Part shown: positions 23,501 to 38,500 of the stretch, one piece after another
Numbering within the stretch: position 1 is the stretch's first letter
Layout: the number at the start of each line of letters is the position of its first letter
Source: Axinella damicornis
Lineage: Eukaryota > Porifera > Demospongiae > Axinellida > Axinellidae
Length of the DNA stretch: 64,000 nt
Direction of reading: 5' to 3'
NCBI GenBank assembly: GCA_963931865.1
Contig: OZ007507.1
Coordinates: 17,667,086-17,731,085 of the forward strand
Notes under the pieces: generated by a model
The model's database searches: none
What the model was told of the DNA's origin: nothing
What the model saw: the letters and a program-made list of their open reading frames with translations, nothing else
Program-made: the position numbers and the translations under genes

Positions 23501-26500
23501 GAAGTGTGCACTATCCACCACATCATCCTGCTCCTCAGCTGGCTTGGAATGCAATTCTGGAAGGTCCTACAGAAGGTGGGTGTATACAGTGTTACGGACA
23601 TCTATAATTATACTGTACCACACTTGTCTCATATACTTAAGTGCCGATGAGTTTTAATCAACTTTGCCATAATTATGTAATCAGCTCAAGTATATTCTGC
23701 ACGATTGCACAACCAGATACCCAGTTTGGGTCAACCATTTTCGTAACCGAACGAAAAAGGAAGGACAGGGACAGCTTTAAGCTACCAGCAGGTACCTACT
23801 TAGTCGCCCAACCAGGAACTGGGTCGCTAAACCTTGTACATGTAGGTTATGCATAGGGACAACCTTGGTTGTGTAACCAGTGTTGGAGTGACCCCTGTGA
23901 ACAACGTCCAGGTGAATATTGTCCCCCATGACATTATTCTCTGGTGAATACCGTACTCTCGCGAAAGTCCGCCCACTCCGCAAAGAGCGCCCACCCCCCA
24001 CTTTTGGCTCAATTTTCTATATAGGGTCAAAGTTTACTCGAATGAGCGCCCACCCTGGCGCTATAGCCTCGTGCCTCGTGTAACAGGCGATAGAGCGCAT
24101 TAGTGAGATGTTCCAGCGTATCTGAGGTAAGAACCTCCTTGCAGCAAGTCTCTATTAGTCTGTGTATCCATATCTATGGTGTCCATGTGTGTTGCCTGGC
24201 TTGCCTGTGCTGACGACGGCCCCGCGACCTCCACGCTGGACCTCAGCCAGCACTTGGCGGCGTGGTGAGCGGTGATGTTGCTAGTGACTCCAGCAATGTA
24301 GATGTGCTGGGAGGGCTTTGACTCACGTGCGCTTGCTGCTCGATCGCTGCTATTGCGCTACTTGTATACGTAAACAAAGGTGGGCGCTCTTTCAAAGTTG
24401 AATGCGGAAACACTCGAAAGAGCGCCCACCCCCCTGTTTGGTGAGAAAGTAAGATGCAGCACCCATGGGCAGACTTTCGCGAGAGTATGGTAATATGGAC
24501 ATTCTGTGGAAGGACACAGCACACATCACATCAACCAGTAGTTGTGCAAATGGGCAAATAAGGCATCCTTACAGGTATAATGACCTATTGATTCAGTAGC
24601 TCAGTGTAAACTGAGGTTACAATTGTGGAGAGAGGTGCATACAATGTAGGTGATACATAGTGTAAGTATTCCCTCTCACACCTTCCCCCTAGTGAAAGTT
24701 CCGAACCGAGATGCCCTTTGCTGCACTACCCCTCCGATTTAACTGTGGGTTTGCACGGGCAGCTGTCCGGGAACTAAACCAACCAGAAAGTGGTACCGAA
24801 AACAATGACAACAAATTCAAAAAGCTTTTCAACATACCAACTTTCCAACTTCCAGCCAACTATTTTGACAAGCCAAGAACAGATCGGGGTAGCACATATA
24901 CACAGCAGAGTTACAAAATTCTAGCTGGATTCTCAAAATGATGGAATCCCTCAGAGAGTCGGTTAGAGTACTTAGCCACATTCTCAACCCAGAAATGGGA
25001 GGAGTTACCAGAAACCGAAAGGAAGCACCACACATTATCAAAATGTGATGCATGTGCCCTTCTGTACAGAGATTTACAAGAAGCATTCCCACTGAAGCCA
25101 ACTCATAGTGGCCCTCCCTCATTGGAGAACATGTACTCAATGTCTGGCACCACAAAGAAGGAGGAAGTTACGACAACACGAATGGCACTAAAAGTTGTCA
25201 ACCTTCATCATGAAAGGAAATTTGGACAGAAAGTCACAGAATCAGCTGTCAAACTCTGCCCTGAAGAAAGACTACAGAAGAAACCCACTGCATCCGAAAA
25301 GAAAATGGAGAAAAGAAAGCTGTTACGCAAAGTGAGGGACAAAGAGAATAAAGCCCTAGAAGATGGAAGCTTCACCACCATATTCTGTGAAAACGAATCC
25401 CTTAGCGCTTATAACAGAAAGAGGAAGGCCATGTGCCTGGAAATCACACCACAGCCGAAGAAAAGGAGACCACACACTCCTAATCTGTCCTCCGTTACAT
25501 GGGACAAAGATGCTGTTCTGGCAGAAGTAGAAGCCTGGCCTGAGGACAGAATGGTGAACTGGAGTGAGATCGCACGCAACCATGGAATTGATGCCAAAAA
25601 CGGAGGGCAAATAGTGAAAGAACTAGCCAGAGCAAATGGGATAGATGTTGGTGCGATGGATGGTCGCCCTGAGGGAGTGCGGGTGAGATCTCAGAAACGC
25701 AGGCTAGGAAGCGACATTTTGGCTCCTTGCTTACCATCAGTTTCAAAAATCAAAGCACAGAGAGATGCTCTTGTCAAGTCTGGACAAATCCAGCTTGGTC
25801 AGCCATGTGTACCATTCACACTCACCCGATGGGTTGTCAAAAATGGTGAAGTTGAGCGGCGAGATCACGAGGTTAGTGGGAGAAAAATCTCACTGCTTAC
25901 CTTACGGGAAAAGCTGCTAAAAGCTCATGAAGGATTCATGCGACTTGAAACCGACAGCGAAATTCAAACCAAATCAAGGGTAGATGTTCTTCACAAGCTC
26001 CGACAGGCTCATGAACCAAATGAAAACACCGTCAACGTACCGACTGACCAGCTGAAACAGAGGCTGAAATCGATACAGAGATCGCGCTCCTTACTACTTT
26101 GGCATGATCATGCCACTCTGCTGGGGTCTGGCTACATAATGGTGACCGTTTCAGCCCTGTATGATCCAGCAGTGTTTCTCACCATTGAGGAATATGAAAC
26201 CAAAACAGGTAAGCAAGTTACCAACTTACAGCAACTAATTGAAGAGCCACACATTCACATGCTAGCACTAGGTAGCTCTTCTGTTTCTGACCAACTTGCC
26301 CTAATTGGTGACCGTCTTGACTGCCTTGTGGAATTACCAGCTAAAATTCAATCCAGCAGAGGAGTAGGGCTCTCAGATACCCTTCGATTTTTCACTGGAG
26401 ACAAGCCAGCTCAAAGTTTTGAACGTGGCACCCAACAAGGTGGTCACTACAAGTGTGGGGGGTGTGGTGTGAAATCCAGCATGATTGGTGACCTTGCGCA

Positions 26501-29500
26501 TAGCCTTCGATGCAAGCGACGTTCACTGCAAGATCTGCAATCCCTTGTTTTAGGAGGAAGGTACGGAAACAAGCCTAGCTGTTCTAAGCCTTTCAAGAAT
26601 CTTAAAGCTCAGGAGCTCCGAAACGAATTGAGAGCAAGAGGCGTGTTTGACACCACAATGCCTGTAAAAGACCTCAGACATCAACTGGCCAGCTTACTTC
26701 AGGGAGCTCAGCGTGTACCAACCCTGTTAATCCACAACCCCAAGTTGTCACTCAGTTCTCTCAACCTGCACCATTACACAATCATTGATTGTGAACCCCT
26801 GCATGCCCTGAAAGGGCACCTGCTAAACCTCTTTGCTGAGCTTCCTCATATTCTGAGTGGTAACCTGAAGGATGAATGTCAGCAAATCCTCAACCAGTGC
26901 TCAAGAAAAGAGAAAATCACAGGAGCAGATCTCAGAACCATTGCCATCCACGCTTTTCTTCTTTTCCTCAAGAAGGGTACTGATGAGCTTGTTACCCTAA
27001 TGGAGACAATTGTTAGGGTGTCCAGCATACTGTACTCTCCTGACTCAAGTCGTACTCCACGATCAATTCTCCAATTGTACAACACCACGTGGATCCACCA
27101 TGAGATTTGCTTGAAGCTATTTGCTACCACTCATGCGGTCTCAAAGGAGAAGTTCTATGGTTCATACCTGCATGATCTATCCTGCCACTCAGGCCAACAG
27201 TATGAGATAGTTTGCCTCCGATCGGTCAATGCCGAATGTCAAGAACGACTTTTTGGCCAAGCCAAACGGACTGCTCTCAATACTACCAATCGGAAACCTA
27301 ACAACATCATTCCTGAAATCTTGCTTCGCCTGCAGATGAGACAGAAAGAAGGTACTTTGATTGACTCCATTTCCGCGAAACAGTCCAAAGTATCAGCTGC
27401 AGCGAAAAACCTTCAAAGTATACGGGAACTACCATCTCAAAGCAGTTTCTGGCCTGTCGAACCAACAGTTGGCAAGCGCACCTTGAACGACTGAGTCCAT
27501 TCCTTGTTTCGGGGCCTGGTGTATGGTGGAGAGAGGATGGAGACAATTACGTCTTTCACGACGGTGATGAGGATCCAACGTTCAAAGATATCGGCCCACA
27601 ACTACACCATTTCCGCAACACTTCCCATGAAGCAATACAAGAAGAGAAGCAACAGAAGTGGAAAGCAATCATCTCTAATGGTATTGCAATCCCTGCACAG
27701 AAAATCACAATCTACGATGAAAGTGGAGCTCCCATTGACTACAGGTACTCTGAGCAAGACCCAACTGCAACTCTCGTACCACCCATGCTGATGCAGCCAA
27801 CTACTTCACTTAGCTATGAGCATAACACACCTGAGTCACTAGCTGACCCTCAATGCACTATCCCTCTCTCCACATCAACTACAACAGGTACTGCAAATCA
27901 GCCCCAATACTGTGATAACGGTACCACTTCCCCATATCCAGAAATGACAACACGTTCTGGGCATACCACCATGTCTATTGGCACTTCAACTACTACCCCA
28001 AACCTTTTCCCACCATCAACACCCAAAGCTATGCCCTTGAAACAGGCTCCATCTACACCCCATCATACTACCGGAATTTCATCCATATCTGAACAACTTA
28101 TCTCTGGAAATGATGACATCAGTGGGCTTGACTCTTGTGTCTCTCCATCACTGCCTGAAGACGAAGAGCAATCAACCATCATAAACACAGATATAACTTT
28201 AGGTCCTGAAGACCAACAAGCCTCTGATTTACAAACTTCCTATGCTAAGGCAATTGCCAAGGCTATTGGGAGGAGTGAAGAAGTTCTGAAGCTTGATACA
28301 ATCCGGGTACAAATGAAATCGAACAGCATCTGTTGCAGTGCCATGCGTGGAGAGCATGACAGGATCCTTGGCCAACTGCAAGTCGCATTGCTTAGGGCCC
28401 GAACAGACAAACTCAGCAAAATCGAGGAAGCTGAGAAACGATACTACTTTCAGCACAAACACACACCTGATAAAGATGACCACTCAACAGAATATGGACA
28501 ACTCATGAAAGATTATCACTACATTTGTAAATTACTGCGTAAACTCAAAGTGGAGTTATGAACTAGCCTAAGTCACTTTCCTGCATTTTTTGACTGTATC
28601 AGCAAGAAGTTACTCACCTTACTCTAAGGGGGTGACACTCCCATACACGCTGTAGTCAGAACTGCGACCGGGCTTATCAGCGAATCTTGACCCCGTATAC
28701 TAAGGAAAGGCTGCAGTCGCTACACATTCTTCCGTATACTATCGGCGGTCAAGCGGTCAACGGCTGAATACAGCACAGTCAAACAGTCAAGAGTCTTTTT
28801 GCGATGCAGTCAAGCGGTCAAGCAGCAAAAATGGCGGTCAAGATTTCTTGACCCCGGTCGCAGCTCTGACTACGGCGTCAATGGGAGTGTCACCCCCATG
28901 AGCAGGTACAATAAGTTCAGGTTTCCTACCAGTACCAAGAACAAGACACACCGAGGATTAGTTACACATAGCTGGTTATGTACACACAAAATACCGATGG
29001 CCTTAGGGCGCAGTCTTTCATGCAAGCAGGGAGAAGTCAGCCATGCAACTGACGCTAACTGTGTGTCATGACAGTTGAGTTAGCCCTGAAAAATTATTAT
29101 GCTTCAGTAAATACTGTATAGTTACTACTTCAGAGGCACCACATAAGGTAACGGAGGGGGTTTCCGGACAGTCTTTTAATTCCGGACACGGCATTCATGC
29201 CCCTCACATTCGCTCAGTTAGCAATTCTTCCGAATTATGGTAAGTGCGCATGCATACCCTACCTTCGAACTTTTCAACGCTGTGCAGTTGTTGGCAAAAA
29301 CTGCTCCTCGAGAGCGAAAGCTTGGGCAGTGTCCGGAAATCCCCTACTGTCCGGAAACCCCCTCCGTTACCTTACGACTTACATTTGAGACAAAGCCACA
29401 AACTTGGTTGTTCTGGAGGTAGAAAAGCCTCGAACTCCTGGCACTCCAACTTGACCTTCGCTCTTCTGTTTACCAAGTGTTATAATTATATCACATGACC

Positions 29501-32500
29501 GACATAAGTGCGCTCTACGGCGCTGCGCCAACTAATTGAATTTGCATGGTGCGCGCGCACAGCTAATGACATTCACCGCTATGCAAATCTGATTAGGGGC
29601 TGGACCAAGGAAACATACAGCTGGAGTAGGGTTCTGCTATCCGCATGATGGTGGTATCGCCTGTAAAGAAGGCCAATGATCTTTCTTGCCTTGCCACATG
29701 CACGCTGAATGTGTTCTGACCAGGATAGGTCAGAGGATATCATCATTCCCAGATATTTGAAAGATGGTACTTTTTCAAGGATGCATCAAATGAGAGAGAG
29801 TGGAGTGGTTGGAACATAGTGACTTCTCTTTCTGGAGGTTAGCATGAACTTGCATTTAGTGGTGTTAAACGTCATAAAATTTCGAGTGGTCCAATTACTC
29901 AAGGCATCCATGTCAGATTGAAGAGCCACATAGTCTTCCTTTGAGGATATAGGACGGTATAGCAAAATGTCATCAGCATAAATAACAATCTTGGATGCCT
30001 CTGAGATATTTGCGTGAGTAATGTCATCAATATAGATGAGAAAGAGAAGAGGGCCAAGTATTGAGCCTTGCGGGACACCAGAGATCACATGAGCTGACTG
30101 GGAGGATGCACCATTTAGGACTACAGCCTGGCGTCTCTCAGCCAAGTAGTTGTGAATCCATGTAACAATGCAGGGATCCAAACCAAGCTGTTCAAGTTTT
30201 TCAAGTAGAGGTAAGTGAGGGGCAGTATCGAACGCCTTTTTGAAATCAAAGAAGATTGCACCGATTTCTGTTCCCATTTCAAGCTGTTGGAGCCAATCAT
30301 GTGTTGTATGCAAAAGTGCAGACACCGTGGACGTTCCTGGCTGAAATCCCCATTGGGAATCAGCCAGCGGACAGTTAATCAAGAGATGGTTGTTTATGAG
30401 GTTGTAAAAATGGCGTTCCAAGGCTTTACTCAAGATAGATAGGAGAGATATAGGTCTGAAATCAGATGTACTTTGGGCCCTTGCCACTTTGGGGATGGGA
30501 ACGACAGAGGAAAATTTCCAGGCGGAAGGAGGGTGACCACACTTAATCGAACAGTTGAACAACTTGGTGACAGAGGGTGCAATTGCACTAGCTGTAGACT
30601 TCAACATACGTGCTGAGATACCGTCTGGCCCACTGGCTTTTGAGCAATCTAGAGATTTGAGTAACTGACAAACCTCGGCCTCAGTACATAGTATAGCAGG
30701 TGGGCACTCAGGGACTGCAGTAGGGTTTGTAGTGGAAATAGGGTGGCAAGACTGGTTGAAACAGCTGGAGAAGAAAGCATTGAGTGCATTGGCTTTATCT
30801 ACATCAGAGTAGCAGGGAGAATTGTTGTGTGTTAATGCTCCAACTGAGGTATCGTTGTTACTGAGGACTTTGACAGTCTTCCAGAATTGCTTGGCATCAT
30901 TTGGATTAAGTCTGCGAAAGTATCTTTTCTTAGCTTGACGTAGCTGGGAAATTACTTTATTTCGAGCATGTTTGTATTGGGAGTGGTGCAATGAAGATCC
31001 AAACCTTTTAGCTCTTTTGAAAAGGCAGTTGCGCCTGCGCATGGACTGAACTAAAGATTTGTTTAGCCAAGGGAGATTGCGTCTCTTAGGAGGAAGAACT
31101 TTCTTCGGTATACACTCATCCATGATAGACATGAAAGTATTTTGCCAGTCGGAGCAATATTGGTCAATGTCTTCAGAAATCAAAGCGTCCCAGTCAGTAT
31201 CATTAATCATTGCAGAGGCTTTTCCAAAGTCAGCATGTGCATATCGCCATACTGTTCGTCTACGCACATGAGATTGTTGTTGTGGAAGGGGAGCTTTCCA
31301 GCTGATATTCAGATGCAGGCCATTGTGGTCTGACGTGGCCAGAGGGGGAATGACAGAACAGTCAAAAATTTGCGAAGGAGATGAAGTGAGAACCAAGTCA
31401 ATAAGGGAAGTGTTGCCATTTGGAGAGACATGAGTATGACCTGTTACAACCTGTGATAAATCTGTTATGTTACAAACTTTATGAAACAAAGGATGAATAG
31501 AATTATTCATGTTTACATTTAAATCACCTAGAAGTACAAAATGTGAAAACTGTGAGATGTTTACAAAACCTAAAAAATTTGAAAGTGAGTCAAAAATAGA
31601 AGCTGGTGAACTTGGGGGGCGATAAAAAGCTGTGATACAAATTTTAAAATTCAGGTGATGTAACACTATAGGTAAAATCTCCAGGTCATTGAAATGATGA
31701 AAAGGCAACACATCTACTTTGAGGTGATTCTTAATGTACATTAGAACACCTCCTCCATGCCTATTACGGTCTCGACGTAACAGCTGGTAACCCAGGATAC
31801 AAATCTCATTGTCTGGGATGTCTGCAGAAAGCCAGGATTCAACAATGGAGATGACATCAGGATTGTGTGCATCAACAAGTAAGGAAAGTTCATCTGGTTT
31901 TGGAACAAGACTACGAGCATTGAAATACATGACAGTCAGATTGTCTCTACCTGCAGCCGATATTGAGTTTGAGCTTTCACCCAACACGGTACGATTGCAA
32001 GTTAGGACTGTTTGTCTAAAAAAGGTAGTGGTTGTGTACATTCTTCAAGCTTCCAATTTGTCTGATTTTGAACACTTTCCCATTCAGACTCAAGCGTACA
32101 AAGGATGTTTTCAGGAGCACGCAGAATGAACCACCACCGATTAGCACTTTTACCATTTTTGCTAGACTTGTACTTCCTCCTAATCTCAACCTTATCACAC
32201 ACAGTGGTAAATCTTTTGAGAACATTTTTGACAGTACCTTGTGTACAACTTCTCAAAGTGCCCCAAATTCTACGGACACCAGATACCTTTATACGTTGTT
32301 GAGAACCTGAGGTTGAGGTTGAGGTACTCTGACCTTGGACTGGCGCACTATGCCTCCTGTTCCTTTGGTAGTTAGGCTGGCCACTGCTCTTTTGCTTCCC
32401 ATTCTTGTTACTGTTGTCCTTCCTCACTTTGCTTCCTCGCTTGTCTTTCCTGGTGACAGTATGCCATGGTTCCTCACCCTCCTTCACCTGAGCAGCTGGC

Positions 32501-35500
32501 GAGGATTCAATTGGTGAGGGACCTTGTTAGCAGCGTCAGAGGCATTTCAGATATTTAGCATCAACATCACAAGAAAGTGCTGTTCATGCATCCAGACAGT
32601 CCTCACGAAAACATGCAGATTGATGGTGTATGATGTGCCAGCAGTCAGATCTGGCCCAAGTTTAGGGAGATCCTGGGCGAGAATCCGGCTGACATCCACC
32701 TTTGACCTCCGATTGTTGGGTTTGTAGGTTGTCATGAATGGTATTGCCAGAGGGGGCTCTCCATGTGTGTGAGCCCCACCAAGTCTGGCCGCTGAGGAGC
32801 AAATGCTGTGGGAGAGTAGCACCTACGAAAGTGGTGTGTGCTCCAGGGCTTGCAGAGCTGGAGCAGCTACATATGGAGTCAAACAGTCGACATCTGTTTA
32901 TACCGCAACTCCACAATAATCTCGCATAGCCAGAGGCCAGGGTACAAGCGGGCGGGGCCTTCAGGGCTTGCAGAGCTAGAGCAGCTACATGTGGAGTCGA
33001 ACAGTGAGTGTAATCAACATGTTTATCTCAGCTCCACACTCGCAAATTCACACTTAGCTAGAGATCTATCATACTCGTAAGCACGTGGCCAGGCTGCGCA
33101 TGCAGCCGCGGCGTGTGCGCGCGAGGCAATTATGCGGATACGTATACTCCTAGTGAGAGAAATGAGATCTACTTGTCGCGCCTTAGAAGAAGAAGAAGAC
33201 CTATGGGAGCAGTTTCGAGCCCATCAACACGAGGGAACAGAAATTAAGCTATGTTTAAGTGCTCTAGAGACTGAAAAACACCTTGAGAAAAAAACGTGGG
33301 CCCTAATTAAGAATTAATGACACAAGAAAAAGATTGAAATAAAATGTGAGACAAAAGTTCAGAGATAAGCAAGCTAAAGCTGAACTGAGCACTGAATCTC
33401 TGTCCAACCATACCCTGACCACAGCTCAGATGAGGGCTGTACTCTGTCTCATTATGTAGGTCATGAATATCATTAGCAGCCTATTTAGTATTTTTCTGTA
33501 TGTTGGAGTAGCCTCGTTCCCAGGCCTACCCAGTTTTTTCTGTTCTTCGGTTTCCGTTGACAATAATACACGGATGTGGAAGGGCGGTGAAAATTTCCGC
33601 ATTTTTCGCTGCCCTTCCGCATCCGTGTATTATTGTCAATGGAAACCGAAGAACAGAAAAAACAGGATAGGCCTGGGAACGAGGCTAGTGTTGGAGGGTG
33701 TGTCTGTGCTGTTGGTACACTGTTCCTGTGGTTGCAAGCTTATAGTTGACACAGTGTGGTCCCCTGGATCCTCATGAATATCATATAGCTAATAGTATGC
33801 TTCCCCATTAAGTTGAATACAGTACCAGCAGGTCATGGTGCAGGTATATATACTGCTAACTGAGCATGAGCTGGTATCAATGTGGGAGTGTGGGTTCGCA
33901 CAGTACATGTATCTTCCTACGCCCTTATTTCCAGGTGGATGAGATTCTCCATTTACATAAGCTGTACATATGTATTGCCATACTAACTTGTATATAGAGC
34001 TTACTGTGTTTTTGTTACTATTTCAGCTTTCACCAGCACCCCCACATCAGTCAATGCTACACTGGGGTCTACTGCCATCTTCAACTGCAGTGTCAGTAAG
34101 GGCGCTCTTGGCTGGCTAGTTGGTGGGTCCACATTACCGGAGCTCAACGTAAAAAATATCACATTTGTCACTGCTGGTGACACATCCACTTTGTCGATTC
34201 CTGCTACGGACGAGTACAATAACACAAATGTGATATGTTCAGTTGCCGGTCGTACAGTAGGCTACCTGGAAAGTGAAGCTGTTGTGCTACGAGTACAAGG
34301 TATGTTGAAAAACTACACTCCTTTATGCTCAGCACAATATCAGTGTTGTAAATCTGGACAGGATATCTGCCTTGTTCCTCAGCTGTTTCGTCAGCTGTTA
34401 GTGGATCTAAGGTACTGAACAACATTGAGAAAGTTATCCAGTTATGTCAAACTACATTATTATGTAATGCCCTATTCATATGCTTATTCTTTTGTGGTAA
34501 ATGATGAGGTATAGGTATATAGCAACATAATTAACTAGTGTCCTAAAAATATACCCATTCCTATAATTATGTGGATCAGATTGTGAAGTATGCCCACCCC
34601 GAATTATTCAGTGTGGAACAATGGTGGCTATAGCTATAGCTGTTGCAAATAGCTCCTGGTTAAGTGACAATAGCTGCAATGCAGAACAGGCTTGTTTCTC
34701 TTGATCCTTGGATCTGTGCGTAATCGAGATTCTACTGTATAGTGAGAAATTAAATTTGGTGATTCATCAATAATTAGTAAGCACATCGCCAAATTAAATG
34801 TCAACCAGTAATTTGCTCAGCAATCATCACAACCTTAGACCTATACATATTCTGCAGACTTTGCCAAGGCCGATACAGTTGTATCTGCAATGGTGGCATG
34901 TGTGGTTCTTGCTGTTAATCTTTGTCACGTGATTGCAGTTGTGATCACTGTACTATAATACATGCTCTCACCTGGGGTATACTTATAGGTCTGGTGAGCT
35001 GTGAGCTGCATAAAATGTTTTTTTTGTGAAGGTCTTCTCCAGAGATCCTTGTTTGGGATAAGATTTGTTTGCACTTCCTATTGTTTTACAACAAAGTGAA
35101 ACTGATGGTAGATAGTAGGCCACCTTTAGTTGAGCTCCTGTCAACCTAGAGGTAAAGTAATGGGGCATGAACAGACATCAGATTACATACAAATTGCATG
35201 CTTACTGCATCTTGATTTTTGCCAAGTTACAGATCTGTTGATGCACTCAAATTTGTGGTTTTATCTCATGTCCTCTGCAATCCAGTGTTTCTTCAGAACA
35301 TGTTCTATTATTCTTAGGTCTCCTAGGTGCAGTGGGAAGCCTGAAAGCGTACTCTGAAGAGACATTCATCCTCCTCACTTGGACCCCTCCCTTCTCTCTG
35401 GACCTCACGGGCATAGACCCTGACCTCTGGTACTGCGTAGAGGTCTACAATATCAGCTCTGGGGGGACTCTACTCACCAATAGCTACACTGTGTCTGAGC

Positions 35501-38500
35501 CCAGGTTCAATTTTACAGTGACCAGCCCCAGCCCGTGTGACCTGTTTGAGTTCAGAGTTACTCCAGTGAATGGAGCTGGGAATGGCAGTATGACCTCCAT
35601 CAATGGAACCTTCTTTGGAGGTAAGCATAATATCGCATGATCTATGTTATGAATAACTCCATCCATCTCTACCGTATTTTGCCATCATTTTTGCTTTTCA
35701 ACACACTGTAGAGCCAGAGTTTGCTAATGCTACTGTTCTGGTGAACGTCCTATCCAAGACAGAAATGTATGTGGAGATACTTTTCACGGTAAGAAATGTG
35801 TTTTAGACTCAAGATCCATACTGCTAACTGTTGACCAATATTTCATATTGCTTCCTATGTGCAGCACCTCCTTGGTATTTGCAACGCTCGATTATTGGTT
35901 CCTACGAAACAGACAACAGAAGCAGTTCTTTTCCCTGAACTTGAAGGATCTGGCTTATCTGTCAACGTGATCAATGACACTGATGGAATTCTATTCAATG
36001 ATCGCTATAACATCACTCTTGAGTTGATGAATAATGCTGGAAAAGTTGACATCAGCAAACATTTGAGTAAGCATACATTTGTGATTACTTTGTGATAGGT
36101 TATTTGAAATTGCATAACCATGCATACATGTACCTGCAGCACTTAGCCTTATACCCCCAGACTTATGCTACTATTTGCTTCACATGTAGAAATGAGAGCC
36201 CAGTACATTAATTTTGATTGCATGTGTGACTTCGGGAATGCGCAATGTACACCACCCATGACACATCTGTGTGGATTGTGTTGGACAGATTCAGCACAGA
36301 TGTGTGGACTACCGCACGTGCTAAATGTGCATGTGTGTGTTTCTAAAATTATTAAGCTGTCATTGCATATTGCCAAATTCAAAGTTGCATACATACAAAA
36401 AGCAGAGTTTGTGACCACTCCAACTCTGCAACCATGCAGTGCTATAACTTAAAGTTGGCCAATGTGTGTACATAGCTGTACCAGGCCGGTGTAGGAGGGA
36501 GAAGATGTAGCCTGGGAATGGAGTTAGCTAATACTGCTAGGTACAAGTGTATTGAATACCTATATATGGACAATGGAATGATCATTGAGGTCTGGCAGAG
36601 AAGCTATTGTATGGATACGATGGGATGAGTATGGTAATGGCGTTTCTTCTGAATTGTTGCTACGAGAGGTGGAGTATGACTAGTCTCATTCCCAGACAGC
36701 TCACTGATCTCAGCATCCACAGTGCCCAGATGTCGATGATTGCGCGAGTCGCTTGCAATACTGAGCAAGTACTGCAAAATGGGCATGCATTTCCAAACCA
36801 AGTCCATCGTCCAAGTACTGCGAACGTGTACTTACTGCCTCTAGCTCTAGCTCATCAAAGGCTGCTTAACGCTTCATGACCACGTGTGAAATTTCAACAA
36901 GTCTCAATTAACGATAATGGGACCTTAACAATGTGCACTATATCTACCAGACCCTTCCTTCTCCTCACGCAATACTCAATGCGATCCGTGCTGGGGGTTG
37001 GTTGGGTCTGGGACCGAGACTAGAGTATGACGGTCACCACTAAAGTAATTTTTCTGTATATCTAAATAAATGTAACATTATACAATAATATTGATAACTG
37101 ACCTATATACTACTCAATAGCTTCACTGAACTGGAGTTGTATCTCACCAATAGTTGCAATTGTTCTTTCATGTGAGTTGATCCTTCCTTTCTAAAGGTCT
37201 GTTTGACGTCCAAGAATCCACGTCCAACAATTGTTCTTGGCCAGAAACAGTGAATGCTAGTTGCACATTTGCCCAAAATTCTCAAGCTCTTGGATGCCTG
37301 GTGGTACTACACCCACACAATACGTCACAGATCGAGATGTTTGCCTATGCAGCCAGAAACAATAGTGATCTTGCATCCAGAGAGAACAGCAGTGTTCCTA
37401 TAGCCAACATCTTTATACATGGAGTACCAGAAGGCAATTACACTGTGGTGATATTTGATGGTGAAGAGAATGGTCTCCTGTCCACGCAAGCAGCAACAGC
37501 TGTGCAGCATGTCACCATCATGGAAGGAGGATCAGAACGTCATTTAAGTAATTATGCATGCATGTATTCTGGTCTGTGGAGGGATTAATTTATAGGCCCA
37601 TGCTTACAACCAACATTTTGATTTATTCAGTATGTAGATTTCTGTGTGTTAACCCAATCGGTGGCCGCTATATTTGCGGCTATCGAAATGTGTAGTTCTG
37701 GATCTTGATAGTTACAGATTAGAATGTACTTCGAGAATATGCCTCATATTTCTTACAGTGGATTCAGCAGCAAATGCAAGCATTCGAGAAGATGGTGACA
37801 GAATCTGTGTTAATTGCTCTGATGTGGATGATGGTGAATCGAAAGGATGTGTTGTAGTTGTGCACTCCAACCAGACATTGGAGTCTGCTATGAGTTACAA
37901 AATCCCATTGTTTACTGAGAAGTGTTTTCCTCAAGAAGGTGGTGAATACACTGTTGCCGTGTTCAGGCAAAACATGAGCAATGTTCTTCGGCAAGTCCCA
38001 GTCAATGTGTCTGTGGTCTCCATACGCGTTCCAACTTTGACTCCAACTACTTGTAAGTCAGGTGAAGTTACGCATGTGAGCACTCAGCTTTAGCAGCATG
38101 TAGCAAATGCTACACCTCATGGGTATTACAGATTGTCTTGAGTTACATAGTGTTTGTACGTACGTGGCACAGTTTATTTTATACCAGGAGTGCAATATTT
38201 CGAAATGGTTTTGATTCTCTTCTCATACAGCTTCTCCCATACCATCAATTACTTCACCAACAACTCCAGTAGATGTGCTACCAGGGGATACTACAGCAGC
38301 TACTGTAGCAATTGTACTGGTGATATTGATAGCAGGTGAACCTTGTATGATACACTTTCTCTTGGGTCGTTCTCATGTAAATTACTGTGCACGTATTGTA
38401 CCCACACCAAGGTACTCTTGATATAATTATTAATACTCTGCATGCGTGCATTTCTCTTCTCTACAGCACCTGTTAGTGGAGTTATAGTGATCATAATTGT

